NCBI GenBank assembly: GCA_023228245.1
Contig: JALOBN010000001.1
Location: 158,013-209,109, forward strand
Length of the DNA stretch: 51,097 bases
DNA from: Candidatus Pacearchaeota archaeon
Lineage (GTDB): Archaea; Nanoarchaeota; Nanoarchaeia; Pacearchaeales; GW2011-AR1
Direction of reading: 5' to 3'
A program made the translations under genes and the position numbers. The notes under the pieces are model-generated. The model did not search any database, was not told where the DNA came from, and saw only the letters and a program-made list of their open reading frames with translations. Numbering within the stretch: position 1 is the stretch's first letter; every line of letters starts with the position of its first letter. Below, in pieces: positions 41,342-49,083 of the stretch.

Positions 41342-41856
41342 TGAAAGAAATTCAATTAACACAAGGACAGGTTGCGCTTGTAGATGACGATGATTTTGAA
41401 TCGGTAAATAAGTATAAATGGTACGCTTATTATGATAAGCGCTGGGATGTGTATTACGCTCAACGCAAAGAGAGTAAGAAAACTATAAGAATGCACAGAG
41501 CGATCTTTGGTATCACAAATTCCAAAGTGCATATTGACCACATAGACCATAATGGAACTAATAATCAAAGATATAATCTTAGAATATGTCTAGGATCAGA
41601 AAATCAGATTAATAGAAGAAAATGGGCCGGATCCTCTAAATATAAAGGGGTGTGTTTTTTTAGAAGAGATTTAAAGTGGTTCGCTTACATAACATCAGAA
41701 GGACAGCAAATCCATCTTGGTAGTTTTGACAACGAAATAGATGCTGCGTTCGCTTATGATAACGCAGCTAAAAGATTGCACGGCAAATGCGCATTGTTAA
41801 ATTTCACTTCATGCTCATCATTAGATAATAATTGCACTGATAATACTTTATGTTGA
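41341..41856 (+). CDS. HNH-AP2 homing endonuclease
   Basis: 171 residues, ATG overlapping the previous stop (TAATG). Same architecture as the minus-strand copy at 35971-36507: 'IQLTQGQVALVDDDDF', HNH core 'MHRAIFGI' and 'VHIDHIDHNGTNNQRYNLR' (key His and Asn), AP2 domain 'SSKYKGVCFFRRDLKW' and 'AAFAYDNAAKRLHG'. Intact. Inserted precisely behind the nucleoside hydrolase gene and before the tRNA cluster. Confidence 0.9.
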   Translation: MKEIQLTQGQVALVDDDDFESVNKYKWYAYYDKRWDVYYAQRKESKKTIRMHRAIFGITNSKVHIDHIDHNGTNNQRYNLRICLGSENQINRRKWAGSSKYKGVCFFRRDLKWFAYITSEGQQIHLGSFDNEIDAAFAYDNAAKRLHGKCALLNFTSCSSLDNNCTDNTLC

Positions 41857-41921
41857 CTATCCATTTGCAGTCGAGAGGCCTTAGCCTCACTCCAATAAAT
41901 CCCAGAAGAAGAGAAACGGAC

Positions 41922-41949
41922 TTGACAGCGGCTGGGATTCGGATAGAAT
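41922..41949 (+). promoter_or_regulatory. Promoter TTGACA-16-TAGAAT of the tRNA cluster
   Basis: TTGACA (41922-41927) and TAGAAT (41944-41949), 16 nt apart, about 60 nt before the first tRNA-like gene. Strong match to sigma70 promoters, consistent with stable RNA expression. Confidence 0.78.
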
Positions 41950-42009
41950 GCTCACCCGGTTCGAAAAAAAATCGAATCGTATACTAATAAGTTCGTATAT
42001 TTTCTCAAT

Positions 42010-42139
42010 GGCGCTTCACAGAGGGTTGGTCCCTCACCTACTACATAAGTTGGAAAACTCAGCTTTATGCCTCGCGTCCGGTAAAATGGATTCACTTTTG
42101 TGAAGCTTACACGCCGTGGTTCGACTCCACAAAGCGCCA
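42010..42139 (+). tRNA. tRNA-Met(CAU)-like with 61-nt insertion
   Basis: Acceptor GGCGCTT (42010-42016) pairs fully with AAGCGCC (42132-42138), A73. The D arm is GAGGG-TTGGT-CCCTC (5-bp stem, GG in loop). The anticodon arm CCTAC-TACATAA-GTTGG reads CAU, with A at position 33 instead of T and one mismatch. T arm has loop TTCGACT. Between anticodon arm and T arm lie 61 nt (42054-42114), where 4-5 are normal. No CCA. Could be a tRNA needing processing, or decayed. Confidence 0.6.
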
Positions 42140-42141
42140 CG

Positions 42142-42299
42142 ATCCTTTGACACTACTCCCCCGTAATCAAAGGATAAGTGATCAGGGCCTTGAACAGTTC
42201 TGGTTGCACTAAAGCTATCAACATACCGTGCTTACACGCTCATAACGTACGTCCGGACAGAGTTCCGGACAACCCAAAAGCACTGTTACTCGATAGCTT
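42142..42299 (+). ncRNA. Structured spacer RNA in tRNA cluster
   Basis: Two structures: ATCCTTTGA/TCAAAGGAT (42142-42150/42167-42175, 9 bp), and a nested hairpin AAGCTATC/GATAGCTT (42212-42219/42292-42299), GTGCTT/AAGCAC (42228-42233/42278-42283) and GTCCGGA/TCCGGAC (42251-42257/42264-42270). The second contains the CTTACACGC motif found beside every tRNA here. Function unknown; it may be a shrunken tRNA unit. Confidence 0.55.
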
Positions 42300-42307
42300 A
42301 AATTCTT

Positions 42308-42440
42308 GGGGTTATATCGAGGTTTGGTACCTCAACTGACAGTTAATCAGAATATAATTTCGCATTAGCACTCGCGTCCTTCAGAAGATGCATAAGTTAA
42401 AGCGTACAAGCTCGTGGTTCGATTCCACGTAACCCCGCCA
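42308..42440 (+). tRNA. tRNA-Asn(GUU)-like with 61-nt insertion
   Basis: Acceptor GGGGTTA/TAACCCC is perfect, with G73 (right for Asn) and an encoded CCA (42438-42440). D arm GAGGT-TTGGT-ACCTC; anticodon arm ACTGA-CAGTTAA-TCAGA gives GUU with A33; T arm CGTGG-TTCGATT-CCACG. The variable region is expanded to 61 nt (42352-42412). The identity elements agree with Asn, which argues for function after removal or folding away of the insert. Confidence 0.68.
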
Positions 42441-42466
42441 ACGCAGTCAAATTCGAGATGCATACA

Positions 42467-42540
42467 CGCAATTATGCCAAATGGTTAGGCATTTCTCTTG
42501 AAAAGAAAAAATAGTAGGTTCAATTCCTGCATTTGCAACA
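42467..42540 (+). tRNA. tRNA, anticodon UGA (Ser) or GAA (Phe), imperfect
   Basis: Normal length. D arm GCC...TGG...GGC; anticodon stem TTTCT/AGAAA with loop CTTGAAA reads UGA, while a shifted register with one mismatch reads GAA, the Phe loop TTGAAAA with A73. The variable loop is short, which disfavours Ser. T arm GTAGG-TTCAATT-CCTGC. The acceptor has two mismatches of seven. Enclosed by complementary flanks (42443-42457 and 42557-42565). Confidence 0.55.
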
Positions 42541-42589
42541 AAAACAAGCATTTCTCCTCGACTGCGTAAACATTACAAATTGGTTCAAG

Positions 42590-43081
42590 TTGAAAATTTG
42601 CGATAAGTGCCATAAAGAATTAGAAGTAGAAAAGTTTGAATGGACAAATAAATGTAAGAAGTACAGGCGAAATACATGTATGGCTTGTCGCAGACTCAGG
42701 CCTTGTCGCGCCAATCATAAACAAAAAGTGAACGCATATCAGCGAAGATATAGATCAACTCACCCAGCTTGGGCTATATTAAGAGACTCACAACAATCAG
42801 ATAAAAAGAAGAGTTTGTCTAATGATTTAGATCTGGAGTATGTAGGTTTGCAAATTAATCAGCCATGCTCATATTGTGGAGAAACAAAACTAAGAATGAC
42901 CCTTGACCGAATTGATAATTCAATAGGTCACTTGAAATCAAATGTTATACCTGCCTGTATTCGTTGTAATTATACAAGAGGAAGTATGCCATACGATGCT
43001 TGGTTGTTTTTAGTAGATGGAATGCGACAAGCAAGAGAACGCGGCGCATTTTATAATTGGACTGGTAGTGTTTGGAAATAA
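42590..43081 (+). CDS. HNH endonuclease inserted in the tRNA cluster
   Basis: 163 residues if started at TTG 42590; an upstream TTG at 42533 would lie inside the tRNA. N-terminal zinc pair 'CDKCHKELEVEKFEW' with 'CMACRR', and a C-terminal HNH 'CSYCGETKLRMTLDRID' ... 'VIPACIRCNYTRGS' (CxxC pairs, Asp-Arg-Ile-Asp). A homing-type nuclease. It separates the CTCGACTG and CAGTC...CGA arms of the spacer hairpin seen between other tRNAs, which marks its insertion point. Confidence 0.82.
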   Translation: MKICDKCHKELEVEKFEWTNKCKKYRRNTCMACRRLRPCRANHKQKVNAYQRRYRSTHPAWAILRDSQQSDKKKSLSNDLDLEYVGLQINQPCSYCGETKLRMTLDRIDNSIGHLKSNVIPACIRCNYTRGSMPYDAWLFLVDGMRQARERGAFYNWTGSVWK

Positions 43082-43116
43082 CAACCAGCCCACCAAAAAC
43101 AGTCAATTCGAAGTGC

Positions 43117-43193
43117 TTACACGCAATTGTACAACGGTAGTACATTAGTCTGCAACACTAAATGTTGTTGGTTCAAATCCAACTTGCTAATCA
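43117..43193 (+). tRNA. tRNA-Cys(GCA) with bulged acceptor stem
   Basis: D arm GTAC-AACGGTA-GTAC, anticodon arm TTAGT-CTGCAAC-ACTAA (GCA, U33 present), T arm GTTGG-TTCAAAT-CCAAC, and T73 as expected for Cys. The acceptor pairs as TTA + GCAA with TTGC + TAA only if CAC (43120-43122) bulges out on the 5' side. Flanks 43098-43104 and 43211-43217 are complementary (7 bp). Confidence 0.75.
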
Positions 43194-43227
43194 AAATAGC
43201 CCTTCACCTCGACTGTTTATTTACTTC

Positions 43228-43364
43228 GGCCATATACAGAGGATCGGTTCCTCACCACCCTTCCACGGTGGAGCTTAACGCTCTTTCAGATTTACCACTC
43301 GCGCTCGCAAGAATGCACAAGGTAGTTCTTACACGCAATTTGGGTTCAACTCCCAATATGGCCT
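43228..43364 (+). tRNA. tRNA-Gly(UCC) with 68-nt insertion
   Basis: Acceptor GGCCATA/TATGGCC is perfect, TA at 8-9, T73 as in bacterial tRNA-Gly. D arm GAGGA-TCGGT-TCCTC, anticodon arm CCACC-CTTCCAC-GGTGG (UCC, U33 present), T arm TTGGG-TTCAACT-CCCAA. The variable region holds 68 nt (43272-43339) ending with the shared CTTACACGC motif. No CCA encoded. Three arms plus identity base make the call strong apart from the insert. Confidence 0.72.
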
Positions 43365-43392
43365 CTAGGGTAGTCAAATTCGAGATGCTTAC

Positions 43393-43466
43393 ACGCAATT
43401 CGCTCAATGGTTGAGCATTTTCCTTATAAGAAAACAGCATAGGTTCAATTCCTATATTACGTACCA
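43393..43466 (+). tRNA. tRNA-Ile(UAU)
   Basis: Full cloverleaf: acceptor ACGCAAT/ATTACGT (one C-A mismatch), D arm GCTC-AATGGTT-GAGC, anticodon arm TTTTC-CTTATAA-GAAAA (UAU), short variable loop, T arm ATAGG-TTCAATT-CCTAT, A73 and encoded CCA. It reads the AUA codon, rare in many hosts but present in this phage. Complementary flanks GGTAGTC (43369-43375) and GACTATCC (43485-43492) enclose it. Confidence 0.88.
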
Positions 43467-43505
43467 AAACAAGCGTTTCTCCTCGACTATCCAAACTTTT
43501 TACCA

Positions 43506-44006
43506 ATGACGACAAACTGGGCTGAGAACGACGAATTATTCTTCTCACAACTAAAAGAAGGTTTCGAATGGCAGAAATTGCCGAAACTCTTCTTCGAGTT
43601 GCACGGTTTGAAAGTTGAGATGCCCGAACTAACTATTCGGGACTCCATCGCTGATGCCGGCGCGTACATGTCTTCCAAAGACCTAATCGTCAATGGGCAG
43701 ACTATTGAAACCAAAAGCCGCAACGAAGCATTCACATATCCATTATCCTTTCCGTACAAAACTCTATTTGTAGATACGGTTTCTGGATTTGATGGAAAGA
43801 AAAAGAAGCCATTAGCATATGTGTTCATCTCCAGACCAACTGGAAGTTTGATCTGCTTAATGACTTCCACAATTAGTTCATGGACTATTGAAGAGAAATT
43901 CGATAGAGTGCGGAAAATCACCGACAGGTTCTACCTTGCCGATAGAAAGCTCTGCACCACGCTAGACGAACTGGTTGAAGCTCTTAAAGCCGAACCAGTA
44001 GCCTGA
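43506..44006 (+). CDS. Putative PD-(D/E)XK nuclease-like protein
   Basis: 166 residues. 'DLIVNGQTIETKSRN' gives an Asp, a short hairpin and ExK, the core of the PD-(D/E)XK fold, preceded by a helix ('KLFFELHGLKVEMPE'). Single-domain size. Could be a restriction-like or DNA-repair nuclease. The start ATG 43506 lies 14 bases after the flank of tRNA-Ile. Confidence 0.55.
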   Translation: MTTNWAENDELFFSQLKEGFEWQKLPKLFFELHGLKVEMPELTIRDSIADAGAYMSSKDLIVNGQTIETKSRNEAFTYPLSFPYKTLFVDTVSGFDGKKKKPLAYVFISRPTGSLICLMTSTISSWTIEEKFDRVRKITDRFYLADRKLCTTLDELVEALKAEPVA

Positions 44007-44095
44007 TGGAAACTATTGACTAATTTTCACGTTTGCATTATCGTCCCGCCGATCTATGCGCTAAGCGCAGGAATATTGAAAGAAAGTACAAGAAA

Positions 44096-44329
44096 ATGAA
44101 AAGAACACTCCTCGTATCCCTCTGCCTAATCCTAGTCAATTGCGGCGGCTCTACCTGTCCCGCAGGATCCCACGCACCAGCAACTTCAGTTTCCACTGAG
44201 ATTACTTCGGTGACCATCATTCAACCAACAGCAGGTGCTCCTTCCACAGCAGGTGCTCCTTCCACAGCAGGTGCTCCTTCCACAGCCGCAGCAGGTGCTC
44301 CAGCCACTGCCCCAGCCCAACTCATGTAG
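44096..44329 (+). CDS. Small lipoprotein with AGAPST repeats
   Basis: 77 residues from ATG 44096. Signal 'MKRTLLVSLCLILVNC' with Cys16 as the lipidation site, then Thr/Ser/Ala-rich mature part ending in repeats of TAGAPS. Probably an unstructured surface-exposed stalk or decoy; function unknown. Confidence 0.68.
   Translation: MKRTLLVSLCLILVNCGGSTCPAGSHAPATSVSTEITSVTIIQPTAGAPSTAGAPSTAGAPSTAAAGAPATAPAQLM
44229..44289 (+). repeat. 18-bp tandem repeats
   Basis: Three identical copies of an 18-bp unit (GCAGGTGCTCCTTCCACA) plus a degenerate fourth encode the AGAPST repeats. Copy number may vary by slippage. Confidence 0.85.
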
Positions 44330-44334
44330 TCTTC

Positions 44335-44802
44335 ATGTCTGTCAATCACCAGCACGAAAATATTCGACGCCGTTTTTGGGCTGAAAGAGAAGCGATCATC
44401 AAGGGTCTTCGGACCTTTGATGATTCGACGGATAGCCTGACTAGAATGCTAGCACTTTTGTCTAGTTGTTCTAGAACCATTATTCGATTGTTACAGCTCC
44501 CTGCAAAAGGGTTCTATGATATCGTCATCGTGCCTAAGGACCTAACAACTATTGATATCACCTTTGAATGGAAAGGTCCTAATGCTCTAGAAGGGAAGGT
44601 ATATCTTGGCTTCATTTCACTTCAAGGCAATGAGGCTACTCTTCATTGGGAAAAGATTTCAGGAGCAACTGGGGCCGTCTCTGGCACTACCACATCCAAA
44701 CTAGAATTCAATGAGGCCTCTGTATTGGGGGCTCTGGCTGATGTCATAGTAGATCGCCGTATTATGTCTTCCCTGGCTCTAATTATCAAGGATCCTGTGT
44801 GA
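44335..44802 (+). CDS. Hypothetical protein
   Basis: 155 residues. Helical N-terminal half ('FWAEREAIIKGLRTFDD', 'TRMLALLSSCSRTIIRLLQL'), beta-rich second half with Gly-Thr rich 'GATGAVSGTTTS'. No family recognised. A terminator follows it. Confidence 0.6.
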   Translation: MSVNHQHENIRRRFWAEREAIIKGLRTFDDSTDSLTRMLALLSSCSRTIIRLLQLPAKGFYDIVIVPKDLTTIDITFEWKGPNALEGKVYLGFISLQGNEATLHWEKISGATGAVSGTTTSKLEFNEASVLGALADVIVDRRIMSSLALIIKDPV

Positions 44803-44823
44803 AGATTAGCTGTAGAGAGAAGG

Positions 44824-44850
44824 GCCGTCATGAAAGTGGCGGCTTTTCTC
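44824..44850 (+). terminator. Rho-independent terminator
   Basis: GCCG-T-CAT/GTG-G-CGGC stem (44824-44831/44836-44843) with a GAAA tetraloop, followed by TTTTCTCATTT. Confidence 0.8.
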
Positions 44851-44884
44851 ATTTAAGCTCATGCCAATAAATCAACATTGATAC

Positions 44885-45553
44885 ATGGACGTTGCAAGTA
44901 TACTTAAAAAGATCGTAGCTCTCAATAATCATATTCAGAATTCTTTGGTAAAAAAAGGTTCACAGCCAACTTCATTGGTGGCGAAACTTGTTGATCATAT
45001 CAATTCTGGGAAAATGATTTATGATTCAATTCGTGGATATGAAAAACCAGATCTTAATTGGAATCAAGCCACCTTGATGTTGCAAAAGTGCAAGGACACT
45101 CTAAGCCCAGAAATATTCAACGCCATAATTGCTGATGTCCAGAAGTTTACTAAGCCTCATAAGCTTGAACGTTTTGCTGTAGAATGGGAAAAATGGCTCA
45201 AGAGAGATAGTGAAATCTCATTAGATCCAGAAGTTGTTGAAGAATCATCGATTGTCAACAGTTCAACCAACATCCAAAACCTGTTAAATGCAGCTGCCCA
45301 CCTTGAAAAATCTGCTGACAATATGAATGTGGCTAAGGCACGGTTGGCGCAATTGATTAATAGTCACGTTAATCATATAGCTGGACTGATCGATAGGGGC
45401 CAATCTGATGAAGCTAAAGAATATCTTGATGTGATTCGTCCACAGGGTTGGGAAAAGAATACTGAGAGAAATATCGATAAATTATATGAGCAGGTAGTTA
45501 AGGGATTGGCCGAAAAACTTAATCCAGAGGCATTTCAAGCTCTTGGTTTGTAA
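44885..45553 (+). CDS. Hypothetical helical protein
   Basis: 222 residues, almost all alpha-helical ('ILKKIVALNNHIQNSLVKKG', 'LLNAAAHLEKSADNMNVAKA'). No membrane segment or catalytic motif. It precedes the large protein at 45575 by 21 bases and may be its partner, as both are helical and share composition. Confidence 0.62.
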   Translation: MDVASILKKIVALNNHIQNSLVKKGSQPTSLVAKLVDHINSGKMIYDSIRGYEKPDLNWNQATLMLQKCKDTLSPEIFNAIIADVQKFTKPHKLERFAVEWEKWLKRDSEISLDPEVVEESSIVNSSTNIQNLLNAAAHLEKSADNMNVAKARLAQLINSHVNHIAGLIDRGQSDEAKEYLDVIRPQGWEKNTERNIDKLYEQVVKGLAEKLNPEAFQALGL

Positions 45554-45574
45554 GTAATTATTTAGCATTAATAC

Positions 45575-47827
45575 ATGCTGGATAGGTTTTGTCTATTAAA
45601 TAATTTGCTTGAAAGTGTATTCACTGGAATTCCTAAACGGGCTTCTGAAGAGGATGACTTTGATTTCGACCTTCCTTTGTACGAAGGGTCTGCTATAGTT
45701 AAACCTAAAGTCCCAACACCGCCAGCAATAGTTTCAATACCTCCAATACCATCAGCCCCAGCTCCGGTAACGTCTCCGACTCCAGTTCCGGTAACGCTTC
45801 CTGTACCTAAAGCGTTTCCGTCATGGGTTGATCCTACTTGGAAGCCAATTCCTAAATTTAAGGGACAGGCTGAGAAGTTCGATACTTCACAGTGGGGAAA
45901 TCTTGATGAATGGATTGATGAAGAGCCTAAAGAAGTGCCGAAGTCACCAGAGGTCATTGAGCCAACTGTTGAGGAATTTGATCCTGATGAATTATTAGTA
46001 TCAAAGCCAGTTCCCCAAGGCATGTCTGTGCAAGAGGCTCAGAGTTATCTGGAATCTCTGCCAGATAATGATCGTTTAGCGAAGGCTTTGGTTGCCTTGG
46101 ATATGGCAGATGAAGAGATTAGATTACACCCAAAAGACAAGAAACTTGCTTCAAGTGTTTTAGCCTTATTGACCGCCCATTTCATGGGGTTGGTTGAAAA
46201 TGCAGATGAGGTATTTGGTAAGAACAAGGATTTGGGAATATCTGCCGCTAAAACTATGATGGAAAGCTTCAGCGAAAAAATCAAGGCTCTTCCTAAAAGA
46301 CTATTGGAGCGTACACAGAATGAAATTAATAAACTCACAGGTGCTGTTCCGAAGAAGCTTCGTCCACTAACCAGTCAATTTTATGGGCCTGAATTAATCT
46401 TCATCAACAACAGAGCCATCAAACTTATGACTGCTGGAGAGGTTTCTATTGATGAAGCAGAACAAACCGCAAACGAGGAATGGCTTGCGCTTAAACAATT
46501 AGCCGAGGGATTAATTCCTGATAATTCTTCTGCACAGAATGAATTGTTGAAGATAGGATCGCAAGAACTATTAGCTTCTAGTGAATTTTCAGATGCTAAA
46601 AAGAAAATGGTACTATATTCCGAAGCTTTTGAATCAGGAAACCTACAAAGTCTATCCGTATCAAATTCTAGCGAGCTATTTCCTGATGTGAAAGTTGATC
46701 CATCTGAACCATGGGAAAAGTCTGCCGAGGTACTTGCTGCCGAAGACTTCTTGCTTGATGAAATTCCAGAGGAGGCTCAAGAGCAGCTAACAAACCTTTT
46801 GGGAAGATTCGGAAGGCGCGCGGTAGAATTCTGGAAATTAACAGATTTCATTCGAAAGAATAGGGGTAGGGATGAAAATAAAATTGCAGAAGCAGAGCTT
46901 CTTTTACAAACTGTATACGATCGCATCAGAGCTTTGTCTATAGATATATTTACACTCAATCGCAAATACATAGATCTTGCCTATAACGAATTTAAAGAAG
47001 CCTATATTATAAGTAGAAGTATAGAAACTATTGCAGAAGAGTATGGGCTTGAATCTATTCAATCTGCATCTGAGATTTCGGTAGGACAAAGTGCTGAGGA
47101 AGGTTTACATGTTTCAGATCAATCTGGTCCAAGAGATCCAAATGCAATAAATCCAAGACTCAAGAGAGAGAGTGAGAGTCCAGAAGACTATGCAATTAGA
47201 CAGTCACATGAAAAGGAACTAGCCGACGCTTCTCGACACCGTTATCTTCAAAGAATATTAGCTCAAGGAGACGCTCAAGGGTATCTGGAACGTAAAAATC
47301 AATACCAATTAGCTCAGCGTCCAAAAGAATCGACAGAAGATTATCGTACTCGAAGAAAGACTGAAATTGAAATAAACCGTATTAGAAATCCTGAGTACAA
47401 GAGAAATAAGACTGAAATGGTTAAGTGGAGAAAACTAGCCACTCTAAAAGATGTTGATCCATCTGAACTTAGAAAACAAGTAGAGAACCTAATTAAGCAC
47501 CAGGAATTTAGAACATATGATTTATTTCAACGCATCAATGAATCATGGCTTCCGGCAGATAAATTGTTAGAGATAGAAACTTCTTTAATTGAAATTAGAG
47601 TTCAATATTTCAAGAGAGAGTATGAAGCTATCAAGGATTTTGATGGGATGAATAAGACTGTTCTAAAGGCATTTATATATATGATTGATCAAATACCTAG
47701 ATACTTTGAAGAAGCAAAGAAGAAGGCACATGCCGAGAAGGTTAGTTCTGCTAGAATCACTTTGGACATGGCCTCGACGTTAGCGAAATATGCTAGCTCA
47801 TCCAGGAGCCGCTCTAACGGCCTTTGA
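45575..47827 (+). CDS. Large 750-residue protein, unknown
   Basis: Residues 45-90 are Pro/Val/Ala-rich and probably disordered ('PVPVTLPVPKAFPSW'), then an acidic stretch, then long helical segments to the end; residues 520-640 are highly charged with repeated 'RLKRESESPEDYAIRQ' and 'RPKESTEDYRTRR' units. No enzyme motif seen. Size and composition suggest a structural or scaffold protein of the virion, but this is a guess. Confidence 0.65.
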   Translation: MLDRFCLLNNLLESVFTGIPKRASEEDDFDFDLPLYEGSAIVKPKVPTPPAIVSIPPIPSAPAPVTSPTPVPVTLPVPKAFPSWVDPTWKPIPKFKGQAEKFDTSQWGNLDEWIDEEPKEVPKSPEVIEPTVEEFDPDELLVSKPVPQGMSVQEAQSYLESLPDNDRLAKALVALDMADEEIRLHPKDKKLASSVLALLTAHFMGLVENADEVFGKNKDLGISAAKTMMESFSEKIKALPKRLLERTQNEINKLTGAVPKKLRPLTSQFYGPELIFINNRAIKLMTAGEVSIDEAEQTANEEWLALKQLAEGLIPDNSSAQNELLKIGSQELLASSEFSDAKKKMVLYSEAFESGNLQSLSVSNSSELFPDVKVDPSEPWEKSAEVLAAEDFLLDEIPEEAQEQLTNLLGRFGRRAVEFWKLTDFIRKNRGRDENKIAEAELLLQTVYDRIRALSIDIFTLNRKYIDLAYNEFKEAYIISRSIETIAEEYGLESIQSASEISVGQSAEEGLHVSDQSGPRDPNAINPRLKRESESPEDYAIRQSHEKELADASRHRYLQRILAQGDAQGYLERKNQYQLAQRPKESTEDYRTRRKTEIEINRIRNPEYKRNKTEMVKWRKLATLKDVDPSELRKQVENLIKHQEFRTYDLFQRINESWLPADKLLEIETSLIEIRVQYFKREYEAIKDFDGMNKTVLKAFIYMIDQIPRYFEEAKKKAHAEKVSSARITLDMASTLAKYASSSRSRSNGL

Positions 47828-47933
47828 TCCACCGACGATGCCTACCACGCAGAAAGTCCAATCGCGTGTCTGAGGCAATCCTGAGCGGAGCAATGGGCAT
47901 GTTTTACCAACCGGATCGAGATCGGCTAGCGAA
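47828..47933 (+). other. Non-coding gap
   Basis: 106 nt with no open frame or clear hairpin; relatively G+C-rich. I see nothing specific in it. Confidence 0.4.
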
Positions 47934-48319
47934 GTACCTCTAACTCAAGATCAAGTAGCTTTAATTGATGATGAATATTTTGATTACATCAATCAATGAA
48001 AATGGTTTGCTACAAAAGACAGAAAAACATATTATGCTTGCAGAGTGATTTCTATTGGGACCGATAATCAGTCAAGTAATTTAAGAGAAGCAAAATCATT
48101 ACATAATAATAGGAACAAATCAAAATGTGAGAATTGTTCTTCTAAATATAAGGGAGTTTCTTTTTGTAGAGCCCGTAGAAAGTGGTTGATTAGAATTATG
48201 GACATCACAAAGATATATGCCTTGGATATTTTGATGACGAGATTGAAGCAGCTCATATATACGATAAAGCAGCTAAGATGTATTTCTTAGAGTTAGCGAA
48301 ACTAAACTTTCCAATATGA
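47934..48319 (+). pseudogene. Decayed HNH-AP2 homing endonuclease
   Basis: The frame begins 'VPLTQDQVALIDDEYFDYINQ', then a TGA where the relatives have Trp, then 'KWFATKDRKTYYACRV'. The HNH core is deleted (joins straight to 'DNQSSNLREAKSLHNNRN'). The AP2 part 'CSSKYKGVSFCRARRKW' follows, and a frameshift moves the end ('GYFDDEIEAAHIYDKAAKM', 'LAKLNFPI') to another frame, ending at 48319. No promoter or start remains. It is the third copy of this family in the window. Confidence 0.88.
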
Positions 48320-48387
48320 AGTGACAAGAAAACTTCCGGTCGAGAACCCTTAAAAATCCAAGATCTGTGAAGGGGAATTGGAGAGGG

Positions 48388-48456
48388 GATCTTTAATTAA
48401 GATCTTTAATTAATTAATTAATTAAGATTAAAGATCATATTACCGAAGGTAATATG
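48388..48456. repeat. AT-rich direct and inverted repeats
   Basis: GATCTTTAATTAA occurs twice in tandem (48388, 48401), followed by TTAA units and an inverted end ATTAAAGATC. Directly after is a 9-bp perfect inverted repeat CATATTACC-GAA-GGTAATATG (48436-48456). The whole could be a control region or a binding site for the HU-like protein encoded downstream. Confidence 0.6.
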
Positions 48457-48521
48457 GCACGTGGTTTTTAGTGGTTTTCAATTGATGTTACCAAAGAATT
48501 CAAAGTTTGATTTAGGTGCAA

Positions 48522-48836
48522 ATGGAATTTCAAGGACTACCAGGAATAGAAGAGTATTTAGAATCTCGTGCTAATGGGTGTCCAATAGATGTATCTGAAT
48601 TAGATCATGTATCCGAATCTCTAGTTGCTTATTGTGGTCTAACAAAGGAACAAGCAAAAAGAATTTTAGCTCAGTTCTTTCAAGTAATTAGATCTACAAT
48701 GCTCAATGGTAATGTTGTTGATATTAGAGGGTTCGGATCATTTTTTATATCGAGCCCATCTGTGTCGTCGAATTCAAAGAAAGTATTTCCGAAATTCAAG
48801 GCGAAGAGATCATTGTCGAGAAGACTCAATGGATAA
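48522..48836 (+). CDS. HU/IHF-like DNA-binding protein
   Basis: 104 residues from ATG 48522 (AGGTG upstream). The second half matches the HU fold: 'AKRILAQFFQVIRSTMLNG', then 'VVDIRGFGSFFISS', then a basic end 'FPKFKAKRSLSRRL'. The N-terminal 35 residues are an extension not found in HU. It would bend or coat DNA as a dimer. Its last bases overlap the next gene. Confidence 0.72.
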   Translation: MEFQGLPGIEEYLESRANGCPIDVSELDHVSESLVAYCGLTKEQAKRILAQFFQVIRSTMLNGNVVDIRGFGSFFISSPSVSSNSKKVFPKFKAKRSLSRRLNG

Positions 48837-49083
48837 AACAACATCAGAATCATTAGCTGCCATTGTAATTAGTAATAGAATTCTTGGTCTATATTCGGAT
48901 GAGGCTAAAGTTTGTATGAGTGAATTGCTCCGTCGTAGGGAAGATGATGGAGATTCATTTGAATTCGAAAAATATATCAATGATCAGATAGAAATAGTAA
49001 ACGGACTTAATGATAAATCTAGAGAAGGTAATGGCCTTATAAATCTGATTTCAAGCTTATCATCTATAGGAAGAATGATATGA
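48829..49083 (+). CDS. Hypothetical protein
   Basis: 84 residues, overlapping the HU-like gene by 8 bases. Acidic, helical ('DEAKVCMSELLRRREDDGDSF'). No family recognised. Confidence 0.58.
   Translation: MDKTTSESLAAIVISNRILGLYSDEAKVCMSELLRRREDDGDSFEFEKYINDQIEIVNGLNDKSREGNGLINLISSLSSIGRMI

Noticed and set aside
42010..43364. Group I introns in the tRNA genes
   Set aside because: The inserts are only 61-68 nt, far below group I size, and lie in the variable region rather than in the anticodon loop; no P, Q, R or S core elements are seen.
42010..43364. The inserts as ordinary class II variable arms
   Set aside because: Class II arms are about 10-25 nt and occur in Leu, Ser and Tyr tRNAs; these are 61-68 nt in Met-, Asn- and Gly-like tRNAs.
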